A DNA stretch of 64,000 nt from NCBI GenBank assembly GCA_021234155.1, contig JAJEKV010000060.1:744001-808000 (forward strand), given 5' to 3'. Below, one piece after another: positions 54,831-64,000 of the stretch. Numbering within the stretch: position 1 is the stretch's first letter; every line of letters begins with the position of its first letter. The stretch comes from Isoetes taiwanensis. Taxonomy: Eukaryota; Streptophyta; Lycopodiopsida; Isoetales; Isoetaceae. The notes under the pieces were generated by a model. It did not search any database, had not been told where the DNA came from, and was given only the letters and a program-made list of their open reading frames with translations. The position numbers and the translations under genes are program-made.

Positions 54831-56086
54831 GTTTCGACGGTAAACCCGGCTGTGGCCAGCGGCGCCGCCGCTTCGATTCTGCGGACGGCTCCGGAAGCCC
54901 GGCCATAAAATGAAACCGTCGATTTTGTGAAATTCCGTTCTTGGATGCAGGTGTTTCTTGGTGTTTTGCGATTTTGGGTTAGTTACAACAGCGGAAGAAG
55001 ATGATGCACAATGTGGCATGAATTAAAGCGCGCATCTTGGGAATGATTATCTCCATAGCGCACACAAAAATCCATGGCTGAAGCGTGGAGCACCAAAACC
55101 CAAAAAGGGCAAGTAGTGTGTTCTTTGTATCTTTGTAAACCCTTAAATCTATTCTTTGTGATAATAAGAAGCGAAAAGATTTGCATAAAGGCATTACGGC
55201 GTATAAGATCCGACAGGCGCCCGGATTGATCACGGGTTCATGCATGGAAATCCGGGCGGTCTATCGGATCGGATCACGCACTTGTTTCCATAAATCCGTC
55301 GGTAGTTTATTTGTTAGTTTATTTGGGGACCTCCAATATCCACGGCTATGGGCGGCTTGAGCATCTTGTGGAACTGCTCGATCCTTTGAATCCGGGCCCG
55401 ATGTGGGCTCATCAAAAGCAAAGCGGCGGATCATGTATAGCATGCACTCCTATTGAAACTCTCTTGATCGCCTTCTTTTGCCTTACGGGCCGAATCTTGA
55501 GGATGAAACAATGGCTTGAAACAAGGCGAAGCTCGCTCTTGAATGCCCCCTCTGCTTAGAATGATCACGCCGAATGCGAATGCGAGCGAAGTGCCGAATG
55601 ATCTGTTGGCCCATTGCCCCGAGATGCCACGATTGCCTGTCGTGCCACACACTGGACGAATGATCCGGCCCTGCCCTGCCGGCCGCTCATGATCTTTGAG
55701 CTGTGGCGGCGCTGTAAGCGGCGCCACCAGACACCGATAAACCTAAAAATACCTAAAGTAAACAAACACGGAATATTCCAGGAATTTCACAAAACTGCGG
55801 TTTACGGACTATGAATATTCTAGTGGTTTAGAATCTTTCTATAATTGCTATCTATAGCTCTATTAGTGCACGAAAATGCACTTAAGTTACATATCAACTC
55901 ATTTTACAATCATCAATCATCATTTTCAATAGTTACAGTCTAATAAAGAGACTTATTGGCCACAAAAGTAGAAGTACATTCTGAAAGTGAACTTCTATTC
56001 TATTTTCCTTAGAAATCAGTATTTTTTTACATATCGATCAGCTAATTTGATAACATGTGTCATTGATGAAAATGCGAATTTTGTCA
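54831..56086. other. no clear gene
   Basis: Frames on both strands around 55300-55800 overlap and are GC-richer than the flanks. A plus-strand Cys-Pro-Leu-Cys phrase followed by a stop near 55555 is the only motif. A decayed LINE fragment is possible, but I cannot show it. Confidence 0.35.
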
Positions 56087-58150
56087 TTTTTTTTTTTTTT
56101 TTTTTTGAAGGACGAAAGCCAAAAAGTTTATTAATCAGAGAAAAAGTACAAAATTTACATGTCTCATCTAACTATGTAAGCACACAAAGATGCCACAGGA
56201 GCGCGAGCCTGGAGCACAATGTACTTACTCCAGAATAGGAGACTAATGATAAGAATCAATTCGAAGATACTGAATCCAAATGCGTTCCACCAGTTCTGTC
56301 GTAGGCCACCGTAATAACATTGTGTGCAGATGAATAAATGCCCTGAAAGATGTGGTATCTGCGACGCTCCCATATCGACCATATGAGCCAACCGGAACCA
56401 AGATAAAATGCCCTTTGTTTAGCTGGAGGCCATGCGTTGAGATAGGACGCCAAAAGGATGCATCGGCGGAGTCAATGTACTATTAAACAAACCTCCGGGA
56501 CCACCTTTGGTTGAACCTCGAGGACAATGAAAGAGACAATGCTCAAGAGTCTCAAGCGTCCGAAAAAGCGAGGCGGGCATCTTTGCAAATATCACGAGGA
56601 TCATAGCGATGTCGAAAGGTATTAACCCTATGAGCTTTTTGTGGATAACTTGCCACCAGTCTGAGAGACTTTAGGGTGGAGCAACCTATCCCAAAGCCAT
56701 ATCGCCATGCGTAATGGCCGCAAAATGGGTTGTGGAACATGTAGGTGCCACCCATCGGCAACTGGGAGGTGTTGTGGTGCTAAAAGAAGGCGATATCTTG
56801 ATCGACAAATTGCTTGCCTTTGTGAATATTTTCATGCCGGTCCCATGGCACCCTTCGGCAACACCAACTTGCACCATAAGAGGCAAATTTTCTGCGACCT
56901 TCTCCCCATAGAGATACATCCCAACGAGGCGGGAACTTTGCACAGAAATTCAGGCCAAGGCAGGTGGCGACCCTTCTCATACCATGCTTGAATAGAGACA
57001 ACACCTACCACGAACCCAGCGTCTACGTGTAAGGGGATGAACTAAAGGCTGCCAATGGGGGTCTTTGGAGGGGTGCGGAGGCGATGGTGCCCACCACCAT
57101 GGAGTCTCAAGAGGGTGTGGATAGAGGGGCATGGCGGAAAAGATGTCGACTACCTCCCATCTTTGCCAACAAGCCCGCAAAAATGGAGAAGCACTTGGAA
57201 AAGGCTGCGGCGTACGAAATAAAGCCAAAGGTAGGACTGGTTTGGCTGACCTTCTTGCCTAGAGGGATCTGATGACCAAGAGCTTGTCTAAGAAGGCGTG
57301 AACCAGGAGAGTCATCCTCACCATTCAGGAGTCTCCAAATGAACTTTGAAATAAGCACTTTGCTCTGTAGTAAGAAGTCCATCATACCCAGACCACCTGC
57401 CCATTTTGGAAGGATGCACTTCGACCAAGCCACCTTAACCACAACACCTTCCTCAGTACCTGCCCAAATAATGTTCCGAACTATTGCAATGAGCTCACGC
57501 ACTTTGATCTGTGGTGCTAGCAGTAAGGATGCCATATAAACATGGGTACTACTAAGGACTGACTTGGCCCTTAATGCGACCATAAAGAGACAACTTAGCG
57601 GTGGACCACGAGAACAAGTGCTTCTCAAACCCTAATGATCTCCTCCCATGCGGCTCCCATAGTAACATGGATGCCAAGCTGGAATCCCCAACAACTTGAT
57701 GGCTGTCCATGCGCCAAGTAATTTCCATGGATAATTGTGAACACGTGCGGGCGGACTATCCAAAGTCCACAAAATTTGTACCTTACGCCACCCCACAAGA
57801 ACTTTGGGAAGCCGGTGAAAAAGTATCTAAAAGCATTTTGGCAGCGGCAAGATTGTCATCATTAGCGACTAGGAAGAGGAACGTGTCGTCTGCATATTGA
57901 TTGCAAACCTCTTGTGTGTCGTCCTCCATTGCAAGACCATGGAGAAGTCCCTCTGTCGTTGCAATGGTGAATAACTGTGACAAGGCCTCTGTAAAATTGT
58001 GAAAAGCAATGGTGCTAAAGGGCATCCCTGGCGAATACCACGACCGAGTGAAAAGGCATGTGACGGCTCACCATGGAACAGGACAGTCGCCCGAGCAGAG
58101 ATTTGTCATGTTCGACGTCCTTCCAAAGATCCTTTGAGTGAGACATGCCA
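56087..58150 (-). mobile_element. 5'-truncated LINE (L1-like non-LTR retrotransposon)
   Basis: The T run at 56087-56106 is the poly(A) tail. Going leftward from 58150 on the minus strand come the reverse transcriptase catalytic block Gln-Tyr-Ala-Asp-Asp-Thr-Phe-Leu-Phe (YADD at 57896-57885), then the thumb-like region with Ile-Ile-Trp-Ala-Gly and Trp-Ser-Lys-Cys-Ile-Leu-Pro-Lys (57628-57107). A zf-RVT part follows (Leu-Glu-His-Cys-Leu-Phe-His-Cys, near 56540) and then a Gly-Trp-Leu-Ile-Trp-Ser-Ile-Trp-Glu-Arg block (near 56400). Several frame changes split the protein. The endonuclease and ORF1 are missing, as usual for 5' truncation during target-primed reverse transcription. Confidence 0.85.
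57107..58025 (-). pseudogene. LINE reverse transcriptase remnant with YADD
   Basis: Two frames (58025-57783 and 57628-57107) hold the palm with YADD and the following region. Catalytic Asp-Asp is preserved. The fingers domain with the Pro-Ile-x-Leu-x-Asn block would lie beyond 58150 and is absent. Confidence 0.85.
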
Positions 58151-61004
58151 TTAAGTGTATCAGGGCTATATTATATCAGCTTTTATTTATATGCTTTACC
58201 TTTTATTCTGCACTTATTTACTTTTTATATGATTATAGTTAATTAACATATTTTCTTTCATTGTTTATTCTCAAGAATAAGGATTCATGTATGTTGAGTT
58301 TAATGTAGGGGTTTTTATGTCTTATTAATATACCATAATCACTAAGAAGTAGCAAATGATTGGGGCAAGACTCATTCAAATATGTTTCCATTTTTATTGC
58401 ACTGAACTTGCTCAATTTGAAAGGCATCAGAATAAACCAGACATTATGGAGCTCCGAGCTGATCTGGCCATGACATCACACACACTAGACACCATGTTCT
58501 AGACTCAATAAAGCTTTCAACATGAGATTAGGGGAATCATTGTGCAACTCCTTATAGGAGCCTCAAAGATGGCTACTAAGATCCGAACAAGTTATTTACA
58601 CAACTTCCACTGATAGTCAAATGCAACAACTTCTTCAAGCGATGGCCTCTAGGCTTCTAAGGTTGGAGGAAAGCTCATTCAACTAGGACCTTGCTATGCA
58701 AGAACTAAAAACGATATTGGCTTGACAAAGGAAGAGGCTTCATGCCGATGCTCATGAGAAGATGCAGCATTGCATGGGGGAAATAGAGAAACAAATGTCG
58801 AAGCACTAGGATCTAACCTCTCAGGTTCAAGCGATGAAGGCTAATGTTGACATCAAACAAGAGGCACGCCCTCCTACACAACAGATACACTTTTGCACAC
58901 GAAATCAAGTCAATGAGGATTTGACTCAGGGGCATAGGATATTTTTATCCTGGAATGGGCGATTCTGGAGGACAGGATCTCACCTTACTATGCAATAACT
59001 ATACAAAGTTTTGCCCTTTGTAGGGAAAATCAAAATTTTTTTCTAGTGGGATTTTCTCCCGCAGTCTTCCACAGAATCGGATGGGATTACTTCGAGGGTT
59101 GTTGAAGCTAAGATTGGAGGCACAAGTAGCAGCGAAGGAGAAAATAGGGCGAAGTGTTGCCATGATGATCTAGCTTCCATCAAAGCAAAAAATGGCCTAA
59201 ATCTGCGCAGTAAGTCTCTAACTACGCAATTGACTATGGGATCCCGGAGGAAGGGTCCCTTGGCGAGATCCTAGAGGAGGGGATCCGATTTAGTGATCCC
59301 GAAGGGTGAGGTCAATCCAAACTAGTGTAAAGTTACCTTCATCCCTGACTCAACAGGCAGCACATATTACCATTAAATCGAGCAGCTTTCATATCACATG
59401 CTCTTATAGTCAGACCGATTGCTATGCCTCCTCACATGAGAGAGCTATAAGAACAGCAGTGTAGATGCAATAATAGATAGTCAGTCGCCTCCAAGAGGAG
59501 ATGCATGAGGATCCTATAAAGAAGATCTAGACAGTGATCCTCACCAAGATGAGCTTCAACATTCTCTTAGAGACTATCAGAGCATCACATCTAGTCCTTC
59601 GGCACCATAAAGAGCCATGTGTTGTAAAATACAGTTGTAGATGCATTATTAGAGGTGCCATATGCCGTCTGGCAGCCAATATGAAAGGTACTTATTTGTA
59701 TGGGACTATGACCTCATGACATATAGCAGGAGTCATGTCGACGAGAGCCTGTATGTATAAGGGACACACTAGAACAAATGCTTGTGCTATAGATGTTGAT
59801 GCAAATGCAATTATTGCTGCTTGCTGCAAATCCTGGGATGTTGCTGACACAAATGCAACTGCTACTATTGCTGCAATCCTTTGGGGATGCTGCTACATCA
59901 GCTACATATGGCACCACTTTCAAATAGAGATTTCGCCTATTATGGTCTCCTAGAATTATAGGAATTTTCTATGGCAGAAGGGGTTCAATATGAAATCCAT
60001 AGCCAGTGATTAGCCAGTAATATGGACCTCATTTTCCTTATCGAAACATGAGAACATGATGTTCAAATGATAGTAGATCTGCCAGGGTATCAATACTATG
60101 CATTATTCAATGAATGCACATGCAAGTAGGGCCATGGTGGCATAGACTGTTATTTACAAAATATCCTTGCAATCTTTGGTTTCATTACACAAGGTATATA
60201 TACATAATAGATACATATAAATACGGGTGCATAATACATGCAAAAATCCCCTCTTTATCGCTGCATATTGTTTTTCCAAGCATTCAAATGTGGATAGATC
60301 GGCCTGTATGTCGATCTATATGATGACACTCAAGAACACAAGAAGTTAGCCCATGTTATGCTAGTAGGAGATTTCAAGCATTGCGACATTCCAATTTACT
60401 ATACGATATACATACCTGCATTATATTGTCGCATTGTAGTACATGTCAAGCATATTGACATATCAAGCATAGGATATGCCAATATGATACACATGCATGC
60501 CACCCAGATAGCTAGCATGTTAATATATTGTAAGTCGTTGCTCCATGGAGATATAAATCCATTGATATCTATTTATTCCGTGCAATTATTAAGAACTACT
60601 ATATTATATACATGATAGTATAATATAACTTATGAGCCACTTATATTACACATGGGTGCCAACATATTAGCAACATGTTAATATAACATGTGTTGCACTT
60701 GACTCCATAAATCTAATAAGATTGTATTTATGGCATTGCATATCTGGGTGCAAACAAATGCTATGCTATTTGTGTGTGGATGGAGAAAATGCAAATTTGT
60801 TTTTGTCCATGCATTGCACAATGCTTCAATGACTTGCTTAAAGATATTGGCAGCCTACTGAAGTTGTAGATGTGGCGCAGAACGGTTTGGTTACATTTGT
60901 GAATGGTCACACATCTTCTCAAGCACACATCTAGAGGCTCACATTGAAAATCAACGGTAAAACTTCACTAAAGTATTGTGAAACTAGATTTGATTACAAT
61001 TTCA
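58151..61004. other. no gene seen
   Basis: AT-rich, with short frames only. Between 58400 and 59300 purine-rich phrases with many broken frames resemble a decayed gag region (Glu/Lys/Gln-rich), but no motif is left. Between 60100 and 60700 TATA-type simple sequence dominates. Confidence 0.4.
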
Positions 61005-61075
61005 TAAGAATAGAATAGTAGAATATGATTTTATCGTCCACGGAGACCAACTGGCCTATGGGACCCAAGTACAAA
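61005..61075 (-). repeat. dispersed repeat, copy 3, with TTCTA tail
   Basis: On the minus strand: GGGTCCCATAGGCCAGTTGG then TCTCCGTGGACGATAAAATC and TATTCTACTATTCTATTCT, matching the blocks at 21064 and 24200. It abuts the end of the following LINE relic. Confidence 0.6.
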
Positions 61076-61099
61076 GAGAGAGCGACATCGTATTACTAC

Positions 61100-64000
61100 C
61101 GAGGATTAAAAACCCTCGCCGAAGGGTTTAGGGAAAAACCTTAGTAGCAATAAGGATCTTGACATCTTTGCCGCGATTATATACATAATCACAAATGCTG
61201 GTGAGGTTAATGTCGGATAGGGGCATAAGCGAGTCAGCGTATCCATTACCTCCGGAGGTGCGATCCCAACAAGCCTCTGTTAGCTCATGCAAGGCATGAT
61301 GGGGCACAACTAACCGAGCATACCAGAGCCGGATATGCTCGTCGCCAGGACCACTTGCTGGAGGCGTGACTTTCATCCTCAATGGCGCACGGTGGCGGCG
61401 CGGCGGACTCTGTCCTCCGCGGCGGCTCGAATCCATCTCCATGTCTCAATGCGGAGGTGGTGTGCACTGTCGCGAATGTAAGCAATCACCCCGCACTTTT
61501 TCATGGGTAGATGGGTGCGCGGTAGTGGTGTGGGCCCCTCGTGAGCATGGGATTAACCTCTTGTCGATAATTTGCCACCTTGTGAGCCGGGCCTCTCGCA
61601 TCCCAAAGCTTGGCCATGAAGCAAGCATCCAAATCTTGCTTCAAAGGCGTAGCGTTCCTTCGGTGTATGCTTTGGTCCACATCGTAATGCTGCACATTCC
61701 ATAGCGAGAAACTTTGGGCTTGCTTGTCTTTCCAGCCCAGGCTTTGAGTCATTTGCGGGCCCATCGCCACTTTGCCAAAGCAAGGTTGGGCAGCGGGCTT
61801 CATCCATAGCCACCACCTTACGGAAGTAAATAATGTGACGTTCCAACGCGACCCTCTGTAATGGAAGGCTTGTCTCTCTGGAGCAAGATCGATATGGGAC
61901 CGTGGATTTCCTCCCGGTGCCGGGCCAAGAAGGCCTTACATGCTGCTCTAGATCGTTCCAAGTGGTGAGGGATATCACTGGCCCCACACGCCACGCCCCA
62001 TAGAGGAGGACGGTTCAACCAAGGCCACGAACAAGTGTGCACTGGTGACCCCCATGCATCTGACTACGCCTTGTATTTGTTGTTTTGCATTGCATATAGG
62101 GCTTTCCGGCTGCGGTGACCCGTAAACGATGGATGCATCCCGGTGTGTGGTAGTAGAAAACTCAATGCCCAAATACTTATAAAGACTGAGCCACCTCCAC
62201 TACACCTTACGGTAAGTGAATGAGGGAAGGCGTGGGTCTTTGGGATGATGGGACCAGCCCGGCACCCCTTATCTTAGCCAAGTTAACTCTCATGTCGGTG
62301 AATTGGCGAGAAAGTGTCCAAAGCATCCGGTGGCGTTGCATGTCCTCGGGGTATATGCGAGCAGGTCAACATCATCGGCATATATGAGTTGCGGGATTAT
62401 GTGATGCATCAGCGAGTGCCTCCCAGGTGCTTTCGGCTAGCCATTCTTCTAGGTGGTCAATGTACAAAGCCCGGCGTCGAGGGGATAGAGGGCAGCCACG
62501 GCGCACCCCAATGCTACTAACAAGCGGGCTCCCAGAGCCGGTGTGAGGCGACCAAAGCAAGCCTCGTATATGATGCGTATATAGCATTACGCAAGTCGGC
62601 CGAGGGGGTCCCTAAGCTGTCTCAATCTGTCCCACAACTTATCCAGGAGCCTTTGTGTCAAAAAGCCTTTGCGAAATCCACAAAACAGCGGTACAATTAA
62701 AGGCGTCGATTCGGCTATCCTCTATGAGTGTTCGCGAGTGAAGATATGGTCAATAGTAGAATCTTAGAGGGTGAGCTTTGCCTAGCGTGAGCAGCACTTC
62801 TCCATCCTCTGCCCAAAGTGTCAATGCGCTCAAGAATCGGCAAGCAACTTGGCAAAGAGCAGCCCGACCATAATGGTGCGATAGTTGGCTGGGCTATGGG
62901 GGTCCCCCTTGCTTTGTATATGGGCACAACTCTTTGGTAGTCGGTCTTGGGGAAGCCTTCTTGCAATGCCCGTTGAAGAGTCTTTGTGAGAAGCGGCACC
63001 ATTGGGGGCCCGGCCCACTTGAGAAGCTCTGCGCATACCATCCAAATCTGCTGCCTTCCGTTAGCGGCGTTGCGGGCCCATTATGACATCCCCGCCGGTA
63101 ATGACCCGATTGCTAGGCTTTGTCTGAGGAATGCTTGGTGCCGGCTTCCCATTGGGTCATCACCAGTGCTTTGCCAAGTATCTCACCCATTGTTTGGGGT
63201 AATATTTCACTGTGGGAACATGCGGGCTTACTCAAGACCTTTCTCGAGGAAGGCCCTAGGGTGGCGGTCTAGAAGACCAAACATCTGTTTACGGTGCTCA
63301 TAAGGTGCCACAGCTTTCTTGGTCTTGAGGAAGGGCGGTATTGACGGATGGCCCTACGGGCAAATGGTGGGGTCGGCACTTGGCGGAGCCATCGTTTCAA
63401 CTCACGACATTAGATCATCGAACCCGGTGATTTGCTTGGGGAAGGTGGTTGCAGCCCCCTATGGATCGTCGGCGGCCTCTCTCAAAGCATCTGTCCCCTA
63501 CCCTCGAAGGAGGGCTGGTTCAAATTTGGGCGTCTATTTGTTGAAGTGTGGGGAGTTGCTGGCACTCCGGCAGCTCATGCTCAAGCATCCTCGCATGAAC
63601 CGCCACATGATCATAGTCGAGGCCTTAGCCCGGGTGGTACATGGGGTGTTGGGGCAATGGGTGCTTTCGGTTGGCTGCCAATCTATGTGCAACGAGGGGG
63701 TGATGGTGGGGTCTACTTCCTCGTCCGGCCACTGTCCGGAAACCTTTGGCAGTGATCAAGTGTAGGCATTGCTCGTCACGCTAACACGTAATCCACCACC
63801 AGCGGTGCGCCCCACGATTCTCACGTCTACAAGTGAAGGCGACTAGAGGGGGCGACCCTTTGTGCGACCCATTGCAAATGACCGAGGTCAAAGATCTTGC
63901 CCGACAGCAAATTTGCCGGCCATGCAGGTGTCACGGTACGTCATCTAGCCCTTAGCCAAACCATCTCTGTGGGGTCCATTTGCAACACATCCTCATTAGA
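61100..64000 (-). mobile_element. LINE relic, reverse transcriptase region, continues past the window
   Basis: On the minus strand, in order: Asn-Tyr-Arg-Thr-Ile-Met-Val-Gly-Leu-Leu-Phe-Ala-Lys-Leu-Leu (near 62890-62850), Gly-Val-Arg-Arg-Gly-Cys-Pro-Leu-Ser-Pro (near 62500), and Leu-Ile-Tyr-Ala-Asp-Asp-Val-Asp-Leu-Leu-Ala (YADD at 62382-62371). A Tyr-x-x-x-Gly-Ile-Glu-Phe-Ser block (near 62160) follows. This is the fingers, palm and thumb order of non-LTR reverse transcriptases. The frames change several times. No poly(A)/poly(T) tail is seen at the left side; the dispersed repeat at 61005-61075 sits there. Its sequence differs clearly from the 56-58 kb LINE, so it is another family. Confidence 0.8.
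62372..63041 (-). pseudogene. LINE reverse transcriptase remnant, second family
   Basis: The palm motifs Gly-Cys-Pro-Leu-Ser-Pro and YADD lie about 120 bases apart as expected. The upstream fingers part is in two overlapping frames (63041-62715 and 63045-62830), so at least one shift separates it. The product would reverse-transcribe LINE RNA. Confidence 0.8.

Noticed and set aside
59735-59953. Ala/Cys-rich 72-codon frame
   Set aside because: Simple-sequence composition and an overlapping frame on the other strand; no domain.

Overview
This window looks like a stretch of a repeat-rich nuclear genome of a land plant. Coding sequence is sparse, and plausible genes have GT-AG introns. Relics of nearly every major plant transposon class are present: Ty3/gypsy, LINE, PIF/Harbinger, hAT, pogo-like, Helitron-like and foldback MITE. 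The one long intact gene is a Roco (LRR-Roc-COR) protein of the kind represented in plants by TORNADO1-like proteins. A large-genome non-seed plant such as a fern is my best guess, but nothing here fixes the species.

Layout, left to right. 0-1 kb: probable last exon of an unrecognised gene. 1.5-1.9 kb: a pair of tandem hairpin repeats. 2.1-3.65 kb: a decayed unknown reading frame. 3.7-7.45 kb: a dead, internally deleted Ty3/gypsy element with a long-armed foldback MITE inside its gag region. 8.9-10.3 kb: degenerate direct repeats. 11.6-15.1 kb: a multi-exon gene or pseudogene with a coiled coil, a RING-like Cys/His finger and a run of symmetric phase-1 exons. 16.6-16.96 kb: a likely short Helitron. 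17.6-18.0 kb: a LINE 3' end. 18.5-19.5 kb (minus strand): a truncated hAT transposase, followed at 19.82-20.0 kb by three long palindromes. 22.6-23.1 kb: hairpin and GCATGC repeats. 24.5-30.35 kb: a nearly complete PIF/Harbinger element with transposase, Myb-like second ORF and inverted ends. 30.55-33.58 kb: the intact Roco gene, starting less than 200 bases from the Harbinger end. 34.4-39.6 kb: two near-identical 2.2 kb direct repeats around a 0.73 kb spacer. 40.2-41.1 kb: a pogo-like DDE transposase fragment. 42.8-43.2 kb (minus): a small possibly spliced gene. 44.4-48.7 kb: mostly non-coding. 49.25-50.2 kb (minus): an unknown pseudogene. 50.6-52.0 kb: a degenerate satellite with palindromic cores. 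52.6 kb: a tRNA-like A/B box pair. 53.5-54.5, 56.1-58.15 and 61.1-64.0 kb (all minus): LINE relics, the last two with YADD reverse transcriptase motifs. 54.67-54.82 kb: a perfect 30-base inverted repeat.

The genes do not form an operon or pathway. The main biological story is nested and adjacent transposon insertion around two host-type genes (12.3-15.1 kb and 30.5-33.6 kb). Many reading frames that look conserved are each broken by only one or two single-base shifts, which points to recent decay or to residual assembly error. No rRNA, intact tRNA or CRISPR array was seen.
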